Below are positions 16,997-26,340 of a stretch of 64,000 nt of DNA, piece after piece. The notes under the pieces were generated by a model, which saw only the letters and a program-made list of their open reading frames with translations, was not told the DNA's origin and searched no databases. The stretch is from Murimonas intestini (GTDB taxonomy: Bacteria; Bacillota; Clostridia; Lachnospirales; Lachnospiraceae). The stretch covers positions 1-64,000 of the forward strand of contig NZ_JANKBI010000006.1 in the NCBI RefSeq assembly GCF_024622195.1, read 5' to 3'. Numbering within the stretch: position 1 is the first letter of the stretch; each line of letters opens with the position of its first letter. The translations under genes and the position numbers were made by a program.

Positions 16997-17857
16997 TCAG
17001 CCTTTAACAGCGCCTGCTGTCATCCCTTTGATGATATATTTCTGAAGGAAGATATATACAATGATGACAGGAACTACGATCAGTGTCACTGTAGCTGCCA
17101 TAAGCCCGTAATTCGTTCCCTGCTGGGCCGTGATCATATTCAGAAGGGCTGTGATCGAATACTGTTTCGGTGTCCTTAAGAAAAAGCTCTGTGTAAACAG
17201 GTCATTGTAGCTCCACAGGAATGAGAAGATCATAACTGTTGCAAATGACGGCTTTGTCAGCGGAACTATAACCTGGAAGAATATCCTGAACGGTCCGCAG
17301 CCTTCCATAAACGCCGCCTCTTCCAATTCTATGGGCAGGCCCTTCATATATCCTGTAAGGATAACGATGGCGAATGAAAGGTTGCCCGCGATCAGCGGCA
17401 GTATGACAGAAACAAGCGAGAGCCACAGGCTGGAGGTATTTACGATACCCCAGGAAGCCTCCATGGCAAATACGGGAATTATAGTTGCAAAAACCGGGAA
17501 CATCATCCCTGCCAAAACAGCAGTCATCATTACGTTTTTCAGCTTAAAATGATATCTGACCAGTGCAAAGGATGCCATGCCTGCAAACAGGACAACCGCC
17601 ACGGCTACAATACCTGAGATTACAATACTGTTCCTGTAGGCTCCCAGGATGCCTATCCTTTCAAATGCCTGTTTGTAATTTGACAGTGTAAACAGGTCCC
17701 CTGTGGGAATCGCAAAGGAATTGGATACAATTTCATTCCTGTTTTTGAAGGAATTCAGAATTATCCAGAAGATCGGATAAATCGTTGTAAGTGCCCAGGC
17801 GGAAAGGATCACATAGATCACGCCTGTTGACAGGGATATATGTTTTTTCTTTTTCAT
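16997..17857 (-). CDS. ABC sugar transporter permease, MalG/UgpE type
   Basis: This 286-residue inner-membrane permease has six predicted helices and the EAA loop near residue 190-205 (IELEEAAFMEGCGPFRIFFQVIVP), the contact for the ATPase. It pairs with the MalF-type permease 13 bases upstream, together forming the channel of a carbohydrate importer. No ATPase gene occurs in the locus; such Firmicute importers normally share an MsmK-type ATPase encoded elsewhere. AGAGGAAA precedes the start. Confidence 0.92.
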   Translation of the reverse strand: MKKKKHISLSTGVIYVILSAWALTTIYPIFWIILNSFKNRNEIVSNSFAIPTGDLFTLSNYKQAFERIGILGAYRNSIVISGIVAVAVVLFAGMASFALVRYHFKLKNVMMTAVLAGMMFPVFATIIPVFAMEASWGIVNTSSLWLSLVSVILPLIAGNLSFAIVILTGYMKGLPIELEEAAFMEGCGPFRIFFQVIVPLTKPSFATVMIFSFLWSYNDLFTQSFFLRTPKQYSITALLNMITAQQGTNYGLMAATVTLIVVPVIIVYIFLQKYIIKGMTAGAVKG

Positions 17858-17870
17858 TTTCCTCTCCCCC

Positions 17871-18758
17871 TTAATAATCTTTCTCTTTAAATATTGTATT
17901 TACTATCTTGGACACTATGACTCCCAGTATAACGATGACGATGGCAATGGTAGAAGCATAGTCAATATCCCCTGTGATCATAGTCTGATGGTACATATAT
18001 GTGCCTGTCAGCCACGTAGCCCCGTTTGGCATTCCTGACCTGAACATGATCCATGGCAAGTCAAATACTTTCAGCGCTCCTGTGACAGCCAGAACCAAGC
18101 AGGTACAGATCACATTGTGCAAAAGAGGAAGCGTAATATATCTAACTCTTTGGAATTTCGATGCACCGTCTATAGATGATGCTTCATAAAGTTCCTCTGA
18201 GATATTGTTCAAACCTGTGATTAATATGACAAAGTAGAACCCTACGTACTGCCACATTACCGGAAGCATCATTGTAAATAATGCATAAGATTTATCTTTC
18301 CAGTCAATCAGCTTTGTAGCCCCGAAAAGCTCTGCAAACTGGTTGACCATACCTTTGTTGTATAAGAAGATCAGGTTAAATAAGAGTCCTAAAGCCGTAG
18401 CTGAGATAACGATAGGGAAGAAATAAACTGTACGGAAGAATTTAGCTCCTCTTTTTATATTGTCTACAAGCAGTGCCAGAATGATGGCGACACCCACCTG
18501 GCCTACGATTGTCACAACCATCATAATAAGTGTGTTGACGATCGCCGTCCTCATGGCTTTATCCTGGAAAAGCTTAACGTAATTGGAATACCACGGAGAA
18601 TTCAGCCCTTTACTTGCATGTGCCAGGCCGGTTATGGACTGGAAACTGTTATATATATTCATCAGAAACGGATAATACAGATATACTGCCATAAACAGAA
18701 ATGCCGGAAAGAGAAAAATCCACAGCGGCTTTTTATTTTTATAAATATTTGCACCCAT
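17871..18758 (-). CDS. ABC sugar transporter permease, MalF/UgpA type
   Basis: This 295-residue permease has six helices and the EAA-type loop around residue 193-215 (SEELYEASSIDGASKFQRVRYITLP). It is encoded between the binding protein and the second permease gene, on the same strand. A stem-loop separates it from the binding protein gene, and GAGGGTGG precedes the start. With its partner it should import the disaccharide cleaved by the phosphorylase encoded upstream; that substrate is inferred. Confidence 0.92.
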   Translation of the reverse strand: MGANIYKNKKPLWIFLFPAFLFMAVYLYYPFLMNIYNSFQSITGLAHASKGLNSPWYSNYVKLFQDKAMRTAIVNTLIMMVVTIVGQVGVAIILALLVDNIKRGAKFFRTVYFFPIVISATALGLLFNLIFLYNKGMVNQFAELFGATKLIDWKDKSYALFTMMLPVMWQYVGFYFVILITGLNNISEELYEASSIDGASKFQRVRYITLPLLHNVICTCLVLAVTGALKVFDLPWIMFRSGMPNGATWLTGTYMYHQTMITGDIDYASTIAIVIVILGVIVSKIVNTIFKEKDY

Positions 18759-18780
18759 TGTTCCACCCTCTTCATATTAA

Positions 18781-18816
18781 GGCCGGAGACTCAAGATTTT
18801 GCCTCCGGCCTTTTTT
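18781..18816. terminator. Intergenic hairpin between binding protein and permease genes
   Basis: GGCCGGAGAC and GCCTCCGGCC form a strong hairpin followed by TTTTTT on the plus strand; on the minus strand, the direction of transcription, only TTAATA follows. It may stabilise the binding-protein mRNA or partly terminate, giving more binding protein than permease. Confidence 0.65.
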
Positions 18817-18848
18817 CTCTGATTAAAATAATTATACTGAGCTGTAGT

Positions 18849-20237
18849 TTACTGAGCAGCCTTTTCAGCCATCAGGTCAAGACTCTGCTGTACTGCATCT
18901 TCCGGTGTCACATCACCTGAAACGATAGCCGGCATTCCTGTGTCAAACATCGGAGTCCTGCAGTCCTGTGGAACAAGATCCTGTACAACTGCTGTAAAGG
19001 ATGTTACGCCTGCCATCATTTCCATAGACTTTAACTGCAGTGAATTGAACTGTGATTTGTCAACATCAGGAGCAGCTTTTAATGCAGATGCTGTATGCTG
19101 TGCAAATCTGGCTACCATAGCGTCACTTGTCATATAGTTAACAAATTCTACAACCGCTGCCTGTTTTTCTTCATCTTCCCATGCATTTCTGGAGATAAAA
19201 TATCCTTCTGAAAGGCCGCCCAGCACATCTGTTGCTTTTCTACCGTCTTTTGCCGGGAAATATGTTACTGCAAATTTATCAAGTCTCTCTGTATCCAGTG
19301 TGGACGGATCTTCCGGATCTGACTGGCAGTTAGTTGCAAGGCCGTTTACTCTCCAGGAACCGTCAACAAGGAATGCTGCCTTATCTTCCATAAACAGCTG
19401 GATTGTCTCTTCATCCAATGCTGAGAGTGTATTTTCAGGGAAATATCCTTTATCATAGAGATCCTTTATATCATTGAGTCCGGCTACCCATGCTTTTCCT
19501 GCCTCATCATCCACTGTCTCTGGTACATTCAGATGCGTTTCAGGTGTGTCATTGTTGAAAATTGAATACTCCCACCAGTAATGAGGTACGCTGCCAAGAG
19601 CTGCTGCTATAGGTGAGTATCCTTTTTCCTTGATTGTCTCACAGTCTGCCAGGAACTGCTCCCATGTATAATCCGGTCCCGGAACATCTATTCCGCAGTC
19701 TGCAAGTACTGTTGTATTTACAAACAATGCTTCCCAGTATCCGTTTACAGGAACAGAGTAGTTCTTGCCGTCAACCGGTGATGCACCCATACGTCCGTCA
19801 TCCATATTTGACGCATATTCCGGATATTTCTCACGGATCTCGTCAATTGACATTACCTTGCCTGCCTCAACAAACTCATTTGAATCCACCCCATTGAAGT
19901 AGAAAAGTACATCTGATTCAGATCCTGTCTGGAAGTCAGCTGACACACGTGCTTTGAAAGCCTCATTAGCTGTACCGGACATATCGTTGATCGTATTGCC
20001 TGTAGCCTCTTCATAAGCTTTAACTGCATCCTGGAAATTCTTAACGTTTCCGTCTTCGCCTGCGAATGTTGTTGTTACATTCAGCTCTACAGGATTCTCA
20101 GCTTTTGTAAGCATTGATGTATCAAATTCCTCTGTCCCTGCTGCCTCAACTGTTCCCATTCCTGCTGATGCAGACCCAGCGATCATTGTTGCTGCCATTA
20201 CTGTGCTTAATAATGCACTGACTACTTTTTTCTTCAT
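18849..20237 (-). CDS. Extracellular sugar-binding protein of the ABC importer
   Basis: This 462-residue substrate-binding protein has a signal peptide (MKKKVVSALLSTVMAATMIA) and the cluster-1 carbohydrate binding fold, with YWEALFVNTTVLADCG in the lobe hinge and GYFISRNAWED near the end. The start at 20237 follows GGGAGG; the frame reaches 45 codons further upstream without support. Unlike most Gram-positive binding proteins it lacks a lipobox cysteine after the hydrophobic stretch (GSASAG), so the membrane anchor is unclear. It is the gene before the two permeases and after the kinase. Confidence 0.9.
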   Translation of the reverse strand: MKKKVVSALLSTVMAATMIAGSASAGMGTVEAAGTEEFDTSMLTKAENPVELNVTTTFAGEDGNVKNFQDAVKAYEEATGNTINDMSGTANEAFKARVSADFQTGSESDVLFYFNGVDSNEFVEAGKVMSIDEIREKYPEYASNMDDGRMGASPVDGKNYSVPVNGYWEALFVNTTVLADCGIDVPGPDYTWEQFLADCETIKEKGYSPIAAALGSVPHYWWEYSIFNNDTPETHLNVPETVDDEAGKAWVAGLNDIKDLYDKGYFPENTLSALDEETIQLFMEDKAAFLVDGSWRVNGLATNCQSDPEDPSTLDTERLDKFAVTYFPAKDGRKATDVLGGLSEGYFISRNAWEDEEKQAAVVEFVNYMTSDAMVARFAQHTASALKAAPDVDKSQFNSLQLKSMEMMAGVTSFTAVVQDLVPQDCRTPMFDTGMPAIVSGDVTPEDAVQQSLDLMAEKAAQ

Positions 20238-20340
20238 TTCATTACCTCCCGGATTTTTTATATATTTTGTATACCTTGTGATTATATTATCGCGCATCCG
20301 CAGGCAATTTTGAATAACCCGTTCTGCCATTTGTTGTATT

Positions 20341-22119
20341 TTATTGTTCTTTTTGCCCCCTCTTAATAACAAGTCTTGCCCTGATCCGGTTTTCCCCGGC
20401 AGATCTGATGGTCAGGCCGCAGTCGGGGCCATACAGGATGCGCAGTCTCTGATTCACATTTGCGATTCCCAGGTTGCCTGATGACTCCTTACTGGTGTCA
20501 TAATCAGGATCCAGCAGCCGCTCTATCTTCTCCTCATTTTCTTTTATCAGTGTCCCGCTGTTCTCAATATACAGGTAGAGGTAATTTTCCTCCATCTCTC
20601 CTGTGATCCTGACAATTCCTGAACCATTTGGCACGATTCCGTGCTCTATGGCATTTTCTATTACAGGCTGGAGAATAAGCCTGGGTACATAGCATTCCAT
20701 CATATCCTCATCCAGCTCTTTCTCAATCGTCAGCCTCTTGCCCAGCCTCTCTTTTGTAATGTACAGGTACGCATCCACATATATCATCTCCTCTGAAAGC
20801 AGCACCTCGGGCCTTTTATGCCTGTCCATGGCCGCATCCATAAGGGTGGAGAGTGATTCTATCATCTTTGATACCTTGATATTTCCTTCCAGCCTTGCCT
20901 CCCAATTGATGATCTCCAGCGTATTATTCATGAAATGAGGATTAATGTGGGACTGCAGTGCCATGATCTTAGCATCGCGCAGCGCCAGCTCTTCTTCATA
21001 TATATGATCAAACTGATACTTCAGGGTACTTGACATCTGGTTGAAGGATTCTGTAAGTGATATGAATTCTGTGGAACCAGGCTCGTCTTCCAGCTGGTAC
21101 CCCAGATTCCCGGCCTTTATCTGGTCACCTGCCCTCACCAGTCCCTGGATAGGCACTGCGATCTGGGTGTTCAGCAGCCGCATAAGCAGCAGCATGAGGG
21201 GAATAAGGAATAACAGCATCCCCAGAAGCACGTACTGGTAACCGAAAAATGAGGACAGGGCTGTGGACTTGTCAGCCAGCATCACTGTGGAAAGCCTGTA
21301 ATCACTTCCCCGCATAGAGTGGTAGACATAAAGGCCTTCACCGCTCCACTCGTAGCCTGACTTTTTGTCAGAGAGGTACCCCTGCTCTTCTTCATCTAAT
21401 TCCCTCCCCTGGAGAGTGATCATTTCATCCTGAAGCATAATGGTGAGCGCTGACCCTAAGGGGAAGCTTGTCAGAGTACTGAAGCAGTAAGACATATTGA
21501 TCCTCATTACCAGGGCTCCGATAGGCTCAAATCTGGAATCTATCAGATTCCTCACAAGATACAGCCGGCCGTTTACATATTTAAAAGCCACGGCTGTATC
21601 CAGCTCCCTGGCAGTTTCATAAATCTCTTCATGGTCATTTTTCCAATAGCTGTCGATCTGAGAGTAGCCCCCTCCTGCCCGGAGATTAAAAATACTTGTA
21701 TTATGTTTTTCAGGATTGTCATAATACCAGAAAACAGTATCCATAAAACAGATATTTGACTGGTACTGAGCAGATATATATTCCCTCGTCACCTGCATGA
21801 TTCCTGTCCACCTGCTGCTCTCCCAGTCTCCTTCCCCTTTATAGACAGTATCCCTGTATTTAAAGGCATTTTCTATCTCTTTGTCATAAGAAGCTTTTTT
21901 AGAATCCTTTACCGCATTGTTCAGCCTCTCCACACATATCTGGTCGTTAAAGGCCAGCTGGGCCTCCAGGCTCTGCGCCTTATTATCCGACCTGTTGCTC
22001 AGGATATAATATCCCATCCCCCCGATCACCAATACAAATGGCAGGAGCCAGCACATCAGTACAATGCCTATCATCCTCCCTCTGATGGAGTACATCTTTC
22101 TGTTTTCTCTTCTTCTCAT
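20341..22119 (-). CDS. YesM-type sensor histidine kinase
   Basis: This 592-residue kinase has a transmembrane helix at about residues 18-40, a 250-residue extracellular sensor, a second helix (YQYVLLGMLLFLIPLMLLL), HAMP, and a His_kinase domain with the acceptor His in LQSHINPHFMNNTLE, then LILQPVIENAIEHG and a terminal ATPase region. The usual PHFLYN reads PHFMNN here. ATG 22119, preceded by GGGAGGA, was chosen over a start 12 codons upstream. It is probably the partner of the YesN-type regulator at 16074 and senses the imported sugar or its binding protein. Confidence 0.92.
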   Translation of the reverse strand: MRRRENRKMYSIRGRMIGIVLMCWLLPFVLVIGGMGYYILSNRSDNKAQSLEAQLAFNDQICVERLNNAVKDSKKASYDKEIENAFKYRDTVYKGEGDWESSRWTGIMQVTREYISAQYQSNICFMDTVFWYYDNPEKHNTSIFNLRAGGGYSQIDSYWKNDHEEIYETARELDTAVAFKYVNGRLYLVRNLIDSRFEPIGALVMRINMSYCFSTLTSFPLGSALTIMLQDEMITLQGRELDEEEQGYLSDKKSGYEWSGEGLYVYHSMRGSDYRLSTVMLADKSTALSSFFGYQYVLLGMLLFLIPLMLLLMRLLNTQIAVPIQGLVRAGDQIKAGNLGYQLEDEPGSTEFISLTESFNQMSSTLKYQFDHIYEEELALRDAKIMALQSHINPHFMNNTLEIINWEARLEGNIKVSKMIESLSTLMDAAMDRHKRPEVLLSEEMIYVDAYLYITKERLGKRLTIEKELDEDMMECYVPRLILQPVIENAIEHGIVPNGSGIVRITGEMEENYLYLYIENSGTLIKENEEKIERLLDPDYDTSKESSGNLGIANVNQRLRILYGPDCGLTIRSAGENRIRARLVIKRGQKEQ

Positions 22120-22246
22120 ATGAAATCCTCCCGCACCGCTCTTTCCCTTATACATTCCTTATATTTCTTATATACTATATATACGGCTGAATCCATTCTA
22201 GCATAGAATCCCCTGAATGGGCATAGCAATATTTTCTTATACCAAA

Positions 22247-22310
22247 AAGGAGAAGTGCCTGTAATCTATGATCTGACTTTTATCAGACAGATAGACCGTC
22301 ACTTCTCCTT
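22247..22310 (-). terminator. Terminator of the phosphorylase-mutase operon
   Basis: Arms AAGGAGAAGTG and CACTTCTCCTT with further inner pairing form a long hairpin, followed on the minus strand by a T-rich run (CTTTTTGG). It lies just after the mutase stop, so the kinase gene downstream should have its own promoter. Confidence 0.75.
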
Positions 22311-22333
22311 AAATCACCTATTTTTTATGAAGA

Positions 22334-23761
22334 TCAAAGACTTAAAAACTCTTCAAATATCTCACACAGCCTGGCTGCGTCCTTTTTATCCGGCATCTCA
22401 CAGAAGATACGCAGCAGCGGTTCCGTTCCTGAGAATCTTGCAATGATCCATCCGCTGTTATTGAAGTATACTTTACACCCATCCAGATATGAGACCTTTT
22501 CAATGGTAAAATCCATCTGAGGCAGAAGCTTATCTTCCATCAGTGTCTTATGGATCTCTTTCTTCCTCTCCTCAGTAAATTTATAATCTCTCTCTTCCAT
22601 GAAGATAGCGCCGTATTCTTTCTCGATGTCCTCAGCTATCTGGGACAGCTTCTTGCCGGTCACTGCTATCATCTCGATCAAAAGAGCAGCCGCATAGATG
22701 CCGTCTTTGCCGTGGATGTGCCCGCGGACAGTCAGTCCTCCTGAAGATTCTCCGCCTATCACGGCATTTGTCTCCTGCATCTTGGAGGAGATATATTTAA
22801 ATCCAACCGGGACCTCATAGCATTGCTCCCCAAAGCTCTCAGCAACCTTATCCAGCATATGTGTCGTGGCTACGTTGCGGACACACGGCCCTCTCCAGCC
22901 TTTATATTTAACAAGATAATAATACAGCAGCACCAGGATGTCATTTGGATGAAGGAATCTTCCCTTATCATCAATGACTCCGATCCTGTCCGCATCACCG
23001 TCTGTGGCTATGCCAATGTCACAGCCCCGGTCCAGCACATAATTCTGCAGTGAGCGGAGTGTCTGGGCATTGGGAGCCGGAAGCTTTCCGCCAAACAGTG
23101 TGTCATGTCTCTCGTGGATAGTCTCCACCTCACACCTGGCTATGGAGAGGATGGTCTTCAGAGAAGTCTGGCTGACGCCGTACATGGGATCAAGGGCGAT
23201 CCTGAGGCCTTTTTCCCTGATCACATCCATATTCACAGCCTGAATAATATTATCGATATACTCATTCAGAGGATTGAACTCAATGACAAGCTTTTCGGCA
23301 ACAGCTCTTTCATATGGCATGATCTCAATTTTCCCGCCCTCTGCCACACTCTGCTCTACCTCAGCTATATACTGTTCGATCTCCTTTGTCTGCTCTTCGT
23401 TGGCATCTCTGCCGCCCCGGGTAAAGACCTTGATACCGTTGTAAATAGCCGGATTATGGCTGGCTGTCACCATCATGCCGTAAGGCAGCTCATGAGCCAT
23501 CACATAATACATGATGAGAGGTGTGGGAGATGAACGGTTCACGAACCAGCAGGTAATATTCTCAGCTGCAAATACTTCACATGCCCACATAACTGCTTCT
23601 TTTGAAAGAAAGCGTCTGTCATATCCGATACAGATACCCTTGTGGTCCACGTCCTCATTCTTCATTTTCACAGCCAGAGCCTTTGACAGCTTCTGGATAT
23701 TCTCTCTTGTAAACTCATCTCCGATGACGGCCCTCCAGCCGCCCGTACCAAACTTAATCAT
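22334..23761 (-). CDS. Phosphohexomutase, probably acting on GlcNAc-1-phosphate
   Basis: This 475-residue alpha-D-phosphohexomutase has all four active-site loops: phosphoserine TASHNP near residue 102, metal loop DGDADR near 253, sugar-binding GGESSGG near 343 and phosphate-binding RFSGTEPLLRI near 444. Family members move phosphate between C1 and C6 of glucose, mannose or glucosamine. It starts 13 bases after the phosphorylase stop, so the pair is one operon; the likely job is to convert the sugar 1-phosphate released by phosphorolysis to the 6-phosphate. Given the chitobiose-phosphorylase-like partner, GlcNAc-1-P is the inferred substrate, but glucose-1-P is not excluded. Confidence 0.85.
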   Translation of the reverse strand: MIKFGTGGWRAVIGDEFTRENIQKLSKALAVKMKNEDVDHKGICIGYDRRFLSKEAVMWACEVFAAENITCWFVNRSSPTPLIMYYVMAHELPYGMMVTASHNPAIYNGIKVFTRGGRDANEEQTKEIEQYIAEVEQSVAEGGKIEIMPYERAVAEKLVIEFNPLNEYIDNIIQAVNMDVIREKGLRIALDPMYGVSQTSLKTILSIARCEVETIHERHDTLFGGKLPAPNAQTLRSLQNYVLDRGCDIGIATDGDADRIGVIDDKGRFLHPNDILVLLYYYLVKYKGWRGPCVRNVATTHMLDKVAESFGEQCYEVPVGFKYISSKMQETNAVIGGESSGGLTVRGHIHGKDGIYAAALLIEMIAVTGKKLSQIAEDIEKEYGAIFMEERDYKFTEERKKEIHKTLMEDKLLPQMDFTIEKVSYLDGCKVYFNNSGWIIARFSGTEPLLRIFCEMPDKKDAARLCEIFEEFLSL

Positions 23762-23774
23762 TTTATTCGCTCCT

Positions 23775-26165
23775 TTATCCCATTATTATACGGACCTGAT
23801 GCTTCGTTCCCGCTTCACAGGCAGGTATCCTGTCTGTTTTCTGTCCGTCCAGATAATACTCTTTGACACCCTTCATCACATGGTCAGGATTCTCCACCTG
23901 GATCTCGTAGAGCGCCCCTCTCCATACCCTCTGCATCCTGAAGCCGTCCCATTCTCCAGGAATACACGGATCGATCTCAAGACTGTCGATCTGGGGCCGC
24001 ACACCGAGGATATATCTGGTAGCCGAGAAGTAAGCCCAGCCTCCCGTGCCTGTCATAAACGGATGCCTTGCCCTGCCAAATGCCGTGTGATCCTTGCCCA
24101 CGATGAACTGGCAGTAGGAATAGGGCTCTGACTCTCTTATCTCGATCATGTCATTTTGATTATACGGGCTTAGTGCATCGTAAAATTTCATGGCCCTGTC
24201 TCCCCTGCCCAGGCGGCACTCCGCAGCCCACGCCCATGGGTTCGGATGGCTGAATATAGATGCATTTTCCTTCAGCCCCGGGTATACTCTTGTAACAAAT
24301 CCTATATCATCATCCGGCTTTGTGTAGGCCGGGCCGTTGAGCATTATCCCATACGGTGAGTACAGATATTTATCCACGCTGTCCATTGCCTTCCTTCCCT
24401 TTTCAGGTGAAGCTGCCCCTGACAGGACTGCCCAGGCATTAGACTCCAGATGGATCTTTCCTTCCTCATCCGCCATGGTCCCTATCCGCTTTCCATTTTT
24501 TGTTACCCCGCGGATAAACCATTCTTCATCCCACAGCTTTGTGTCACAGACTTCTTTCACTCCGGCAGCCATGGCTTCATATTTCTCAATGTCCTCCCGG
24601 CAGCCCCTGTATCTGGCCAGCTCCAGGAAGTTCACAATTGCCCAGTAGTGAAGGAAGGACACCATTGCGCTCTCTCCCCCGCCCAGGTTCAGGCAGTCAT
24701 TCCAGTCTGCGCGAAGTCCCTTGCATATGCCGTCCTCTCCTACCTGGCGGGCAGAGAAGTCAAGGATTTTCTTCATATGCTCATACACAGTTCCCTCTCC
24801 CTTATCAGCATATCCGTATACCTCATCCAGGAAAGAGAAATCCCCTGTCTCTTTTACATATTCCGTGATGGCGCTCACCAGCCACAGGGCATCGTCGGAG
24901 CAGGCATCATCCAGCCCGTGCACTACGTCCGCCCTGCTTGGCGTGGGCACTACAGTGGGGGATTTGAACGGCTTTACCTCAGTGTCCGGATCAAACCACT
25001 CAGGCTGGAAGAGATGCAGCCCGTAGCCCTCAGATACAAGCCCCCGGAGCAGCTCTACGATCCTCTGTCTGCATTTTTCAGGATTTGAATGGGGGATGGT
25101 CATAGCATCCTGGGCTGTATCCCTGTAGCCCAGTCCTGTACGTCCTCCCACCTCTATAAAGGATGCGAACCTGGAGAACATGACATTAATCTCTGCCTGG
25201 TACAAGGTCCATGTATTGATCAGTGTATTCATCCCCTCATTAGGAGTCTCGATCTGCAGCTTTTCAAACTTCCTGTCCCAGAATTTTCTCAATTCCTCAT
25301 ATGCGGCATCCACACGGGCCATATCGCTGTACTTCTCCCGCGCTTTTATTCCCTCTTCCCGTCTTCCCTCTCCCAGGATAAAGACAAACCTGACTTCCTC
25401 CTGAGGTTTAAGCACAAACTGCTTCTGAAGGGCTCCGCAGTGGTTATTTCCCTTCTCAGATCCGCCTTTGCAGCTTCCCTGCTCTACAGCGATGGGATTA
25501 TCCTCTGTCCTGTATGGGCCGATAAATCTGTCCCTGAGACATTCAAAGCTGTCAGGTTCGAAGCTGGCTGTAAAATACTGGAACCCGAACTCTTCATAGA
25601 ACAGGTCATGTTCGATCACGCCGTTTTCATAGGAGGAGCCTGCAGCATACATGCTCATCTGGAAGTTCTGGTTATCCATCTCAATATGATGGAATGAGAA
25701 TTCACAATAGGAGAATGCGCTTATCGTCCTCTCCTTATCATCTGTATTTTTTATCCTCACGTCCCAAAGCTCCGCATTTTCCCCAATAGGCACCAGCAGT
25801 GTCTGGGATGCCTGAATCTTATCATACTCACACTCATAAACTGTATATGACATGCCGTGGCGGCATGAATATCTGGCCTTGTCCAGGGGCTTTCCCACCG
25901 GCTGCCAGGAAATGCTCCAATAATCCCCGCTCTTGTCGTCCCTCAGATACACATAATGCCCCGGCCTGTCCATAGGCACTGAATTTGCACGGAACCTGGT
26001 TACCCTGTGGTACTGAGGCGTCTTGTAAAACATATAGCCCCCTGCTGTATGGTTCACTACGGCACACATATTTTCCACTCCGATATAATTCGTCCAGGAT
26101 ACCGGCAGATCTACTCTGTCAATGACATATTCCCTTCTGTCGTTGTCAAAATGTCCGTATTTCAT
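23775..26165 (-). CDS. GH94 phosphorylase, probably N,N'-diacetylchitobiose phosphorylase
   Basis: This 796-residue glycoside phosphorylase would split a beta-1,4-linked disaccharide with phosphate into a sugar 1-phosphate and a free sugar. It spans the full GH94 fold: N-terminal beta domain (GHYVYLRDD, WSISWQPVGKP) and a barrel with the catalytic Asp in GLRADWNDCLNLGGGES at about residues 483-499 and a C-terminal FSHPNPWAW/GRGDRAMKFYDA segment. From memory the sequence tracks Vibrio chitobiose phosphorylase (EC 2.4.1.280) more closely than cellobiose phosphorylase, for example in NHCGALQKQF and RTGLGYRDTAQDA. It is cytoplasmic, with AGGAGGAG before the ATG, and heads an operon with the mutase. 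Confidence 0.85.
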   Translation of the reverse strand: MKYGHFDNDRREYVIDRVDLPVSWTNYIGVENMCAVVNHTAGGYMFYKTPQYHRVTRFRANSVPMDRPGHYVYLRDDKSGDYWSISWQPVGKPLDKARYSCRHGMSYTVYECEYDKIQASQTLLVPIGENAELWDVRIKNTDDKERTISAFSYCEFSFHHIEMDNQNFQMSMYAAGSSYENGVIEHDLFYEEFGFQYFTASFEPDSFECLRDRFIGPYRTEDNPIAVEQGSCKGGSEKGNNHCGALQKQFVLKPQEEVRFVFILGEGRREEGIKAREKYSDMARVDAAYEELRKFWDRKFEKLQIETPNEGMNTLINTWTLYQAEINVMFSRFASFIEVGGRTGLGYRDTAQDAMTIPHSNPEKCRQRIVELLRGLVSEGYGLHLFQPEWFDPDTEVKPFKSPTVVPTPSRADVVHGLDDACSDDALWLVSAITEYVKETGDFSFLDEVYGYADKGEGTVYEHMKKILDFSARQVGEDGICKGLRADWNDCLNLGGGESAMVSFLHYWAIVNFLELARYRGCREDIEKYEAMAAGVKEVCDTKLWDEEWFIRGVTKNGKRIGTMADEEGKIHLESNAWAVLSGAASPEKGRKAMDSVDKYLYSPYGIMLNGPAYTKPDDDIGFVTRVYPGLKENASIFSHPNPWAWAAECRLGRGDRAMKFYDALSPYNQNDMIEIRESEPYSYCQFIVGKDHTAFGRARHPFMTGTGGWAYFSATRYILGVRPQIDSLEIDPCIPGEWDGFRMQRVWRGALYEIQVENPDHVMKGVKEYYLDGQKTDRIPACEAGTKHQVRIIMG

Positions 26166-26200
26166 TCCTTCTCCTCCTTTTGCTCTTATAGCTTAACACT

Positions 26201-26206
26201 ATTATA
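26201..26206 (-). promoter_or_regulatory. Probable -10 element of the phosphorylase promoter
   Basis: TATAAT on the minus strand lies about 36 bases before the phosphorylase ATG. No good -35 hexamer is found at 17 bases, as expected for a promoter that needs an activator such as the YesN-type regulator. Confidence 0.45.
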
Positions 26207-26271
26207 AACTCCTGCCTTCACCTTAGGAATAGCCGTTTCTGTTAATATTTGTTCAAACTTGGTAACTAATT

Positions 26272-26313
26272 AAAAAACGCCGCACCATCATTTATTATCA
26301 TGATGGTGCGGCG
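26272..26313 (-). terminator. Terminator of the RND-tetR operon
   Basis: A 14-bp perfect stem (CGCCGCACCATCAT with its complement) is followed on the minus strand by TTTTTT. It separates the tetR gene from the phosphorylase promoter. Confidence 0.88.
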
Positions 26314-26340
26314 CCCCGCTCTGTATTTAACTGTAAGCTG

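Noticed and set aside
25089..25697. 202-codon plus-strand frame
   Set aside because: It is antisense to the well-supported GH94 phosphorylase and has no recognisable domain.
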